Below are positions 1-5,856 of a DNA stretch of 10,313 nt, one piece after another (position 1 is the stretch's first letter; every line of letters begins with the position of its first letter). Position numbers and translations under genes: made by a program. A model generated the notes under the pieces. It was not told the DNA's origin and ran no database searches. It saw only the letters and a list, made by a program, of their open reading frames with translations. The stretch covers positions 1 to 10,313 of the forward strand of contig NZ_LSJM01000220.1 of the NCBI RefSeq assembly GCF_001557215.1. Direction: 5' to 3'. This stretch comes from Sphingomonas sp. CCH9-E2. GTDB lineage: Bacteria; Pseudomonadota; Alphaproteobacteria; Sphingomonadales; Sphingomonadaceae.

Positions 1-1140
1 GGCCGGGGCGACGCGGTGGTCGTCAGCGTCAATCACCGTCTCAACGCCTTTGGCTACACGCATTTCGGTGATCTGGCCGGCGGCGAATTTGGCGAGGCGG
101 GCAATGCCGGCATGCTCGATATCGTCGCGGCGCTGCGCTGGGTTCGCGACAATATCGCGGCGTTCGGTGGCGATCCCGAACGCGTCATGGTGTTCGGCAC
201 CTCCGGCGGCGGCATGAAGACCAGCTTCCTGATGGCCAGCCCCCCGGCGCGCGGCCTGTTCCAGCGTGCGGCTGTGCAAAGCGGGCCGGGCCTGCGCTTC
301 ATGGAGCGCGACGCGGCGGCGGCCGTGACCGAACAGTTGCTTCGCGAGGTTGGTCTGACATCGGCTAACGCTGCGGATCTCGCCACGCTGCCCATGGCCC
401 GGCTGCTCGCTGGCTATCACAGCGTCGCAGCCGCGATGAAGCCGAGCCGTTTCATCGACCTGCCCTGTTTCGCCCCTGTCATCGATCCGAAATGGCTGCC
501 GCACCACCCGTTCTCGCCCAAAGCGGCGGCGGGCACGCGGGATATCGCGATGCTGATCGGCTGTAATGCGCAAGAGATGAGCTTCTTCTGGGGCAACGAT
601 CCGGAGGCCTTCACGCTCACCGAATCCGGCTATCGCGACCGCGTCCGGGCATTTGCCGGTAGCCGCACCGATCGCGTGCTGCGCAGCTATGCGCGCGCGT
701 ACCCGGATGCGACGCCGGCCCGGCGCTATCTCCAGGCATTTTCCGACTATTCGATCGCGCTGCCCGCCACGACACAGGCCGATCGCCACGCTCAGGCTGG
801 CGGGACGACCTATGCCTATCGACTGGATCTGCAGAGTCCCGCTTTGGGCGGCAAACTCGGCGCGCTGCACACGCTCGAAAGCTCGCTGCTGTTCAACACG
901 CCGGAGTCCGGGCGGGCGCTGCTCGGACCGGGCGATACGCCGGTGCGACTCGCGCAGCAGATGAGCGCTGCCTGGGTGCGCTTTGCGGCGACCGGCGACC
1001 CCAACGGGACGGACCTGCCGCGCTGGCCGCGCTACGATGCCAAATCGCGGTCAACGATGCTGTTCGATCGCGAGAACCGGTTGGCGCAGGATCCCAATGC
1101 GCTTGCGCGACGGACGTTGGGGCCGCTGCTCGGTGCTTGA
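1..1140 (+). CDS. Type-B carboxylesterase, 5'-truncated by the window edge
   Basis: Alpha/beta-hydrolase of the carboxylesterase/para-nitrobenzyl esterase family, which hydrolyses carboxylic esters. The reading frame is open from base 1. The GTG at base 16 lies inside the conserved strand VVVSVNHRLN and is not a believable start, so roughly 130-150 N-terminal residues, including the HGGG oxyanion loop, lie outside the window. Seen here are the family block ending in FGGDP (around 105-180) and the nucleophile elbow G-T-S-G-G with the serine codon at 202-204. The likely acid is the Glu at 574-576 (GCNAQE) and the likely His is at 868-870 (GALHTLES). The Ser-Glu-His spacing of 124 and 98 residues fits the family. 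The elbow is unusual: most relatives read GESAGG. The C-terminal part (AAWVRFAATGDPNG) is also typical. The next gene follows on the same strand after 63 bases. The family is sure; the substrate is unknown, although the neighbourhood suggests an aromatic ester. Confidence 0.93.
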   Translation, partial: GRGDAVVVSVNHRLNAFGYTHFGDLAGGEFGEAGNAGMLDIVAALRWVRDNIAAFGGDPERVMVFGTSGGGMKTSFLMASPPARGLFQRAAVQSGPGLRFMERDAAAAVTEQLLREVGLTSANAADLATLPMARLLAGYHSVAAAMKPSRFIDLPCFAPVIDPKWLPHHPFSPKAAAGTRDIAMLIGCNAQEMSFFWGNDPEAFTLTESGYRDRVRAFAGSRTDRVLRSYARAYPDATPARRYLQAFSDYSIALPATTQADRHAQAGGTTYAYRLDLQSPALGGKLGALHTLESSLLFNTPESGRALLGPGDTPVRLAQQMSAAWVRFAATGDPNGTDLPRWPRYDAKSRSTMLFDRENRLAQDPNALARRTLGPLLGA

Positions 1141-1191
1141 GGCCGCGGTGACAATATCAGCCTGCGGTGTATCCAGCAGCGAAGACATAAT

Positions 1192-1197
1192 GAGGAG
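1192..1197 (+). promoter_or_regulatory. Ribosome binding site of the DUF8021-like gene
   Basis: GAGGAG lies 6 bases before the ATG at 1204 and fixes that start. Confidence 0.8.
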
Positions 1198-1203
1198 AGA
1201 GCG

Positions 1204-2172
1204 ATGAACCCCAAGCTTAAGGCCGTTCTGGTGCCCCTGGCGCTGGCAAGCCTGGCCAGCGCGCCGGCCGCGCAGCAGCGCGACGCCAGTGCCGGATGCG
1301 ATCGCGTGTGCCTTGAAAAGATCGGCGACCAGTATCGCGCCGCCTTTCTGGCGCGCGATCCGTCCAAGGCACCGATCTCGCGCCGGGTACGCTTTGTCGA
1401 GAATTTCGTCGAGATGCCGTTTCCGGACGCGACCTGGGACACGGTGACGCAGGAGGTCGGCCCGGCCCTGACGCTGTCGGATCCGACAACGGGCAATGTC
1501 GGCATCTATACGCGAATCGTTCAGAACGACACGCCCGGCTATCTCGCCGTGCGGCTGAAGGTCGAGGGCGAGCAGATTACCGAGATCGAACATCTCATCT
1601 CGACCAAGCGCAACCTGTCGGCACCGCCGACGCCGATCGCCGATTTCGACAAGTTTCAGCGTTCGCCGCATCTCGACAAGGCCGTGCCGAAAGCGAAATG
1701 CCGGCCGCGTGCGGAGATGGTCCGCCTTGCCGACGGCTATTTCGAGACGCTGGAGAACAACAACGGCGAAATCCGCGGCACGCGCTTTTCACCCGATGCG
1801 ACCCGGACGGAGAACGGTCTGAACTTCCCCGAAATCGAGAAGGGCTTCAAATCGGGCCGCTATCTGTTCAACGAGCGCGTGCGCGACCGCGATCATTTCC
1901 TGGTCGACGAATATCGCTGCATCGTGATGGCGCGCGGGTTTATCGATCACAAGGGCGTGCTGGATCAGTATACGCTGACCGATGGCACACCCGCACGCTC
2001 GATCTTCCGCGAGCCGCATAGCTGGGGCCTGCTCGAAAGCTTCAAGCTGGAGGACGGGATGATCACGGGGGTCGAGGCGGTGTTCATCGCCACGCCCTAC
2101 AACATGCGGTCGCCCTATACCCAGAATCCCGACGTGATCCGCAATCGCGAAGCGAAATACCCCAGGAAGTGA
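1204..2172 (+). CDS. Exported two-domain protein resembling DUF8021 (tandem NTF2-like)
   Basis: This 322-residue protein has no assigned reaction. Residues 1-23 look like a Sec signal peptide (MNPKLK, then a hydrophobic stretch, cleavage near APAA/QQ), so it probably acts in the periplasm. The mature protein begins with a C-D-R-x-C-L motif (Cys32, Cys36), then an alpha helix, DPSKAPIS and R-F-V-E-N. This is the pattern I associate with DUF8021 proteins of fungi and bacteria (CDRxCL...DPSxLPL...RFTENG). The first half (32-133) ends in LAVRLKVEGEQITEIEHLIS, a strand pattern typical of SnoaL/NTF2 folds. The second half (168-305) seems to repeat the fold, with ADGYFETLENN, a second R-T-E-N-G motif (201-205), FLVDEYRCIVMARGFIDHKG and a closing ITGVEAVFIATPYNM. 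The family match is from memory of motifs, not from a search. It follows the esterase closely and may be co-transcribed with it. Confidence 0.85.
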   Translation: MNPKLKAVLVPLALASLASAPAAQQRDASAGCDRVCLEKIGDQYRAAFLARDPSKAPISRRVRFVENFVEMPFPDATWDTVTQEVGPALTLSDPTTGNVGIYTRIVQNDTPGYLAVRLKVEGEQITEIEHLISTKRNLSAPPTPIADFDKFQRSPHLDKAVPKAKCRPRAEMVRLADGYFETLENNNGEIRGTRFSPDATRTENGLNFPEIEKGFKSGRYLFNERVRDRDHFLVDEYRCIVMARGFIDHKGVLDQYTLTDGTPARSIFREPHSWGLLESFKLEDGMITGVEAVFIATPYNMRSPYTQNPDVIRNREAKYPRK

Positions 2173-2178
2173 CGCGTT

Positions 2179-2202
2179 CCGCCCCGGATCGTTCCGGGGC
2201 GG
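2179..2202. terminator. Inverted repeat between convergent genes, possible bidirectional terminator
   Basis: A perfect 10-bp inverted repeat, CCGCCCCGGA and TCCGGGGCGG, encloses a TCGT loop. It sits in the 39 bases between the two convergent stop codons. There is no T-run on either side, so it is not a classic intrinsic terminator, but its position and stability suggest it limits read-through or protects the 3' ends. Confidence 0.5.
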
Positions 2203-2211
2203 CACCGTGAT

Positions 2212-2784
2212 TCAGGGCTTTGGCTTGCGGGGGTCGATCTCGCCCAGCTCGGGATAAAAGACGGAGCGGTTCGACAGCGATTCGTTATAAACTTCGCGCT
2301 TGGAATAGAGCCACTTGCCGTCTTCCTTGACGTAATATTCGACGACATGACCGAAATAGAGCGGCTGCACGTCCTTTTGCGGCGTGCGATTGGTCAAGGC
2401 GAACCAGTAGACGATACCCTTGCCGGTCTTGCCGCCCTTGTCGATCGTGACGTTGTGGTTCAGCACGAAGTGGTGCGTGCGCTGCCGCGAGGTGGCGTCC
2501 GGTGCGATGTTGGTGTCGCTCATCCGCACCCGCCATGCGGTCAATGCCTTGCGGATCGCCTCACGGCCGTTTTCGACGCCGCCGATCCAGTTCAGCGTCG
2601 CATCCTTGGCAAAGCAGTCGGCGTAGGTGTCCGCGTCCAGCGCGTCGAACGCGATCATCAACCGACTGGAAAGATTGACGATCTCGGCCCGCGCGACAGC
2701 ATATTCCTCCGGGCTGACCTGCGCGGCTGCCGGGGTGGCGATGCAGAGCGCGAAGGCGACGCTCGCGACAGCAGTGATTTTCAT
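2212..2784 (-). CDS. Exported SnoaL-like / NTF2-fold protein
   Basis: Protein of 190 residues with a Sec signal peptide (MKITAVASVAF, hydrophobic core, cleavage near PAAA/QV at about residue 21), so it is probably periplasmic. The mature part is one SnoaL-like domain. It has a helix with the pattern EIVNLSSRLMIAFDALDADT (34-53), then YADCFAKDATLNW, GREAIRKAL, a paired-His strand THHFVLNHNV (103-112) and a C-terminal strand with YYVKEDGKWLYSKREVY. Members of this fold include cyclases, dehydratases and isomerases of polyketides and steroids as well as non-enzymes, so the reaction cannot be named. I chose the ATG at 2784 because AAAGGGAGAG precedes it and it gives a standard signal peptide. An ATG five codons upstream (2799) also has an AAGGG before it and remains possible. 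The gene is divergent from the AraC regulator and convergent with the DUF8021-like gene. Confidence 0.9.
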   Translation of the reverse strand: MKITAVASVAFALCIATPAAAQVSPEEYAVARAEIVNLSSRLMIAFDALDADTYADCFAKDATLNWIGGVENGREAIRKALTAWRVRMSDTNIAPDATSRQRTHHFVLNHNVTIDKGGKTGKGIVYWFALTNRTPQKDVQPLYFGHVVEYYVKEDGKWLYSKREVYNESLSNRSVFYPELGEIDPRKPKP

Positions 2785-2786
2785 GT

Positions 2787-2796
2787 CTCTCCCTTT
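2787..2796 (-). promoter_or_regulatory. Ribosome binding site of the SnoaL-like gene
   Basis: Read on the minus strand this is AAAGGGAGAG, ending 2 bases before the ATG at 2784, with the AAGGG core 6 bases away. It favours 2784 over the upstream ATG at 2799, which has a weaker AAGGG of its own. Confidence 0.6.
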
Positions 2797-2952
2797 CATC
2801 TGGCCCTTGTGCTCGGCCTGGCATCAGCGTGGTGCCGGAAATGCGGAGTGCAGATCGGCAGTGCGCTCAAGCGCCTGAACCTAAGTCGTCGCGGAGCGAT
2901 CGACCCCTCCAGCAGCGCATGACCGTTTGGCTAGCCACGCACCAGATCAAAG

Positions 2953-2974
2953 TAAAATTGCGATTACAATTTTA
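2953..2974. promoter_or_regulatory. AT-rich perfect palindrome, candidate operator
   Basis: TAAAATTG and CAATTTTA are exact reverse complements separated by the six bases CGATTA. The right arm ends immediately before a TTGACA box. It is an AT-rich island in otherwise GC-rich DNA and lies in the 275-base divergent region between the SnoaL-like gene and the AraC regulator. A dyad touching a -35 box is where a dimeric repressor or activator would bind. Which protein binds is not shown. AraC proteins more often use direct repeats, so another regulator is possible. The rest of the 275 bases holds only a short GCGCT-CA-AGCGC dyad at 2863-2874 and no convincing minus-strand promoter. Confidence 0.55.
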
Positions 2975-3005
2975 TTGACAGGATGCCCCTCAGGGTCTTC
3001 ATAAT
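2975..3005 (+). promoter_or_regulatory. Candidate sigma-70 type promoter of the AraC gene
   Basis: A perfect TTGACA at 2975-2980 and CATAAT at 3000-3005 (five of six matches to TATAAT) are separated by 19 bases. That spacing is longer than the ideal 17, which would suit a promoter needing an activator. It lies 54 bases before the proposed ATG. Confidence 0.5.
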
Positions 3006-3045
3006 CGACCCCAAGCACCAGGCCAAAGCAGCAGGGTGCATTGTC

Positions 3046-3053
3046 GAGAGGGA
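3046..3053 (+). promoter_or_regulatory. Ribosome binding site deciding the AraC start
   Basis: GAGAGGGA ends 6 bases before the ATG at 3060. An in-frame GTG at 3036 would place this site inside the coding region, so the ATG is preferred. Confidence 0.75.
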
Positions 3054-3059
3054 TGCACC

Positions 3060-4019
3060 ATGGCGGGCCTGAGGGAACACTCGACGGATGCCGTGCGCAA
3101 GGCCGAAAGGGCGGCCTATTGGCGCGAACATATCTGGGCGAGCATCGGCGACTTCGACGTCAAGCCCACTGACGAGCAGTTCAGGGCGTCGGCGGTCATG
3201 CGCAACGTCGGCGAATTTACCGTCGCCCGCGTCACGGCGCCCGCCCACGCATTGAGCCGCAATCATCAGCAGGCGCGCGGCGATGACCGCCGTCTGTTCA
3301 AGCTGGTCGTCCAGCATGAAGGCACGATTTTTCTGGAACAGCGCGACAAGAAGCTGGCGCTGAAACCGGGCGACTGGACGCTCTACGACATGACGCGCCC
3401 GTTCAAGTTCCACTCGACCGAACTGACGCGGCAGTCCGCCGTGCTGGTCCGCGCCGAGGATTTGAACCTGGCCGATCTCACGCCCTATTCGCTGCGTCTG
3501 TATTCGGGCGCGAGCGGCTATTCGAGCATGCTGCGATCAGCGTTGACCACTGCGGCGTCCGACAATGGCCGCGCTTGCAGTGAGGGCGATATCGGGGTGA
3601 TGATCGCGCGTTTGGCGCGGCTCGCGCTGCTCGAGCATGGCAGCCACGAAGCGCGTCGGACGAGCCGTGAGGTGATGCGCGAAAGGATCGACGGCTATCT
3701 CGATCTCCATCTGCGCCGCTATGACCTGTCGATCGATACGGTGGCGCGGGGACTGAATTGTTCGAAGCGCTATTTGCACAAGATCTTCCTCGACAGCGGG
3801 TGCACGCTATCCGAGCATATCCTGCAGCGCCGGCTAGAGGCGTGCCGACGTGATCTGATCGATCCGGGCAAGGCGGAGCAGTCGGTGACCGACATCGCTT
3901 ATGCCTGTGGGTTCAGCAGCCTCGCCTATTTCAGCCGGGTGTTCAAACTGGCCTATGGCGAGAGCCCGCGCGACTATCGCGCGATTCACGGCGGGATGCC
4001 GATCCGGACCGTTCAGTAG
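3060..4019 (+). CDS. AraC-family transcriptional regulator
   Basis: DNA-binding regulator of 319 residues. The N-terminal half (about 40-150) is a cupin-like sensor of the AraC_binding_2 type, seen in the conserved run from the RRLFKLVVQHEG segment through LALKPGDWTLYDMTRPFKF (78-117). The C-terminal domain (about 205-310) has the two AraC helix-turn-helix units: LSIDTVARGLNCSKRYLHKIF (223-243, the less conserved one) and SVTDIAYACGFSSLAYFSRV (275-294), followed by the family ending YGESPRDYR. It is divergent from the SnoaL-like gene and converges on the dioxygenase operon. AraC regulators adjacent to isoeugenol-cleaving oxygenases of the same family are known in Pseudomonas, so the likely target is the neighbouring operon and its effector an aromatic compound. 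That link is inference. The start is the ATG with a good ribosome binding site; a GTG 24 bases upstream is less likely. Confidence 0.95.
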   Translation: MAGLREHSTDAVRKAERAAYWREHIWASIGDFDVKPTDEQFRASAVMRNVGEFTVARVTAPAHALSRNHQQARGDDRRLFKLVVQHEGTIFLEQRDKKLALKPGDWTLYDMTRPFKFHSTELTRQSAVLVRAEDLNLADLTPYSLRLYSGASGYSSMLRSALTTAASDNGRACSEGDIGVMIARLARLALLEHGSHEARRTSREVMRERIDGYLDLHLRRYDLSIDTVARGLNCSKRYLHKIFLDSGCTLSEHILQRRLEACRRDLIDPGKAEQSVTDIAYACGFSSLAYFSRVFKLAYGESPRDYRAIHGGMPIRTVQ

Positions 4020-4031
4020 ATCCGCGAATAA

Positions 4032-4071
4032 AAAGGGGCCGCGGCGACACGGGTGTCGCCGCGGCCCCTTT
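4032..4071. terminator. Strong bidirectional intrinsic terminator
   Basis: Two 19-base arms (4032-4050 and 4053-4071) are perfect reverse complements around a GG centre. The stem is GC-rich (GGGGCCGCGGCGACAC) and flanked by A and T runs. Read on the minus strand, the hairpin that ends the dioxygenase operon is followed by TTTTT. Read on the plus strand, after the AraC gene, it is followed by CCCCC and TTTT. It fills the 60 bases between the two convergent stop codons. Confidence 0.93.
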
Positions 4072-4079
4072 CCCCCTTT

Positions 4080-5540
4080 TCAAGCGAACGGCAGCTCGCC
4101 GTTTTCGACCCAGGTTCCGTGAACCTGCGGCGCGGCGCGGAAGGGCAGCAGCACCCGCCCGATCGGCCCGTCGGCCAGACGCTCCGCGTCGGCGATAAGC
4201 AGCTCCGACCGCATTTCGGCAAAGTTCGACGCGACGCCGATCACCCAGCCCGACCCTTCGTCACCGCCCCTGCGCGGGACGAAACAGGCTTCGGCGAGGC
4301 TGTGCGTCTCGCCGGCGAACATCGAAACCATCTGACCCGCCTTGACGTCGAACCGGCCGTAGCAGTTCGTCACCCGCCCCTGCAGATTGCCACCCTGCGC
4401 GACGTTGAACGGCTTGGACGGGTCCGTGAAGCCGGTGAAAACGTAACGCTGGTCGCGGGTCAGGTAGCGCCGGTCGATCGCGCCGATGTCCATGATCGGC
4501 GTCGGGAACAGGATCTCCTCGGTCCACCCGTCATGCTTGGAGGACAGGTCGAACGTCAGGCGGCGGAGATAGCCTTTGGCTTTGGTGCGGTCCCAAGGGC
4601 TGTTGTCGACATTGGTGAAGAAGGGGAAGAAATTGCCGTCGTAGAACGGCGCTTCCATGATCACCTTGTCTCCGACAGTGCGCGCGTGGAAGGTGTGCAT
4701 CATGCACCGCAGCGGACCGCGGAACCAGCGGATGTCCTTGCCCTCCGCGCCGCGCGGAAGGATGCCGATATAGCTTTCCTTGCTGTTGTCCCAGCCCCAG
4801 TGGATCTTGCCGGCCTTTAGCCGTTCCGGGCTGGTGACATAGCCGGCGAACGGGAAGATGATGTGCTTCTCGGTCAGCGCGATGTCGTGCATGATGCTGA
4901 CATAGGGCACCGTGAAGCGGGTATCGTGGGTGACGCGGCCCTTCTTGTCGATCGTCGCGACATAGACCTCGTCGCCCGCCAGCCCGTTCGCCTCATTGCC
5001 ATAGGCGATCATCTCGCCCGTGTCGGAATCGACCTTGGGATGTGCCGTGAAATGCGGCCCCTTATACTTCCCGCCGAAGTTCCAGCGGCCGACCGTCGCC
5101 AGCGTGTTTGGGTCGATCAGGTGGGGCAGCCCATCCTCCTTGAGCGCCATCAGACGCCCGGCAAAGGCAAAGGGCGTCGTGTTGGCGACGGTCCGGTCGA
5201 GCCCCTGCACGGCGGGGTCGTCGGTATAGGGGTTGCGATAATAGCCGAACTGTTGGCCGCCCGCCTTCAGGTTCGCCTCGAACCGGGGGGTGCGCACGAA
5301 GCGGCTCTTGTAGCTGACCCGGCCATTCTTGAACCGGAAGCTGCTGATATGGCCATCGCTGTTGAGGATCGCGTCATTGTCGAACTTCGGCGGATAATAC
5401 CATTCACCGCCCAGGCGGATAAAGGCGCCGTCGAGCTCCGTCGGAATCGACCCCGACGTTTCGCAGTCGAGGACATCGGCTTCGAAGCGCTGCGGGGCGA
5501 AAAAGCCCTGCGCCGCCTTCATCTTGGAAAAATCAACCAT
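4080..5540 (-). CDS. Carotenoid-oxygenase-family dioxygenase, lignostilbene/isoeugenol-cleaving type
   Basis: A 486-residue non-haem Fe(II) enzyme that should use O2 to cleave a C=C bond into two carbonyl products. It has no signal peptide, so it is cytoplasmic. The four iron-binding histidines of the seven-bladed propeller are visible: His167 (FTAHPKVD), His218 (SIMHDIALT), His282 (CMMHTFHAR) and His474 (QVHGTWV). Tyr101 (GYYRNP) and Lys134 (ALKEDG) match the pair that in lignostilbene dioxygenases holds the 4-hydroxyl of the substrate. The segment VQGLDRTVANTTPFAF and the following KEDGLP strongly recall bacterial isoeugenol monooxygenase, whose length (about 480) is similar. Position 59 is Leu where LsdA-type enzymes, as I recall them, have Phe. 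A phenolic stilbene or propenylphenol is therefore likelier than a carotenoid. AGGAG lies 6 bases before the ATG. It is the last gene of the minus-strand operon, 38 bases after the small Tat-type gene. The family is sure; the exact substrate is inference. Confidence 0.95.
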   Translation of the reverse strand: MVDFSKMKAAQGFFAPQRFEADVLDCETSGSIPTELDGAFIRLGGEWYYPPKFDNDAILNSDGHISSFRFKNGRVSYKSRFVRTPRFEANLKAGGQQFGYYRNPYTDDPAVQGLDRTVANTTPFAFAGRLMALKEDGLPHLIDPNTLATVGRWNFGGKYKGPHFTAHPKVDSDTGEMIAYGNEANGLAGDEVYVATIDKKGRVTHDTRFTVPYVSIMHDIALTEKHIIFPFAGYVTSPERLKAGKIHWGWDNSKESYIGILPRGAEGKDIRWFRGPLRCMMHTFHARTVGDKVIMEAPFYDGNFFPFFTNVDNSPWDRTKAKGYLRRLTFDLSSKHDGWTEEILFPTPIMDIGAIDRRYLTRDQRYVFTGFTDPSKPFNVAQGGNLQGRVTNCYGRFDVKAGQMVSMFAGETHSLAEACFVPRRGGDEGSGWVIGVASNFAEMRSELLIADAERLADGPIGRVLLPFRAAPQVHGTWVENGELPFA

Positions 5541-5578
5541 GGTGAACTCCTAGCCCGCCCGACAGGGACGGCGATCCG

Positions 5579-5842
5579 TCAAAGGAAATAGCCCAGCCGC
5601 ATCAGGCTTTCCGTGTCCGGCGCGAAGCGACCGGTCGCGGTGGGCGGGTGGTAGGGCTTGTCGCGCCCGGTCGGATCGAGCCACGGCGCGTCGGCGTGAA
5701 AGCCCACCACCGGCGCGCCGCCAAGCTGCGGGAGCGCCGCAGCCTTCGCCGGCAGGGCAAGGGCGGCGGCACCCCCCATCGCCGCGCGGGCGAGCGCGCG
5801 GCGGGAGATGGGCATCGCGCCCGGTGCGTTGGGATCGTGCAT
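5579..5842 (-). CDS. Small protein with a twin-arginine-like signal, unknown function
   Basis: An 87-residue protein that I do not recognise. Residues 12-36 look like a Tat signal: ISRRALAR with the arginine pair at 14-15, then a hydrophobic AAMGGAAALALP, and likely cleavage after AKA (34) or AAA (36). The mature part would be only about 51-53 residues, has no Cys, and contains GFHADAPWLDPTGRDKPYHPP (48-68) and a hydrophobic end, LMRLGYFL. It may be a small periplasmic partner or the remnant of a larger exported protein. Reality is supported by the excellent AAGGAGG placed for this start, the tight packing (14 bases after the receptor stop, 38 before the dioxygenase start) and the coherent signal sequence. 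An ATG two codons earlier touches the ribosome binding site directly and is less likely to be used. Confidence 0.78.
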   Translation of the reverse strand: MHDPNAPGAMPISRRALARAAMGGAAALALPAKAAALPQLGGAPVVGFHADAPWLDPTGRDKPYHPPTATGRFAPDTESLMRLGYFL

Positions 5843-5848
5843 CGCCAT

Positions 5849-5855
5849 CCTCCTT
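5849..5855 (-). promoter_or_regulatory. Ribosome binding site of the small Tat-type gene
   Basis: Read on the minus strand this is AAGGAGG. It lies 6 bases from the ATG at 5842 but directly against the ATG at 5848, so it selects the inner start. It overlaps the gap just after the receptor stop codon, which suits coupled translation. Confidence 0.75.
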
Positions 5856-5856
5856 G

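Noticed and set aside
1186..1191. CATAAT in the gap before the DUF8021-like gene, as a -10 box.
   Set aside because: No acceptable -35 box lies 16-19 bases upstream, and it overlaps the approach to the ribosome binding site.
1051..1671. A 206-codon minus-strand open frame across the esterase end and the DUF8021-like start.
   Set aside because: It spans two real plus-strand genes and the gap between them, and its product shows no family features.
4053..4820. A 255-codon open frame on the plus strand opposite the dioxygenase.
   Set aside because: It begins inside the terminator hairpin, has no ribosome binding site and mirrors the codon pattern of the well-supported dioxygenase gene.
4863..5591. 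A 242-codon plus-strand open frame across the dioxygenase 5' half.
   Set aside because: GC-rich antisense shadow with no recognisable domain; it also runs over the intergenic gap and its signals.
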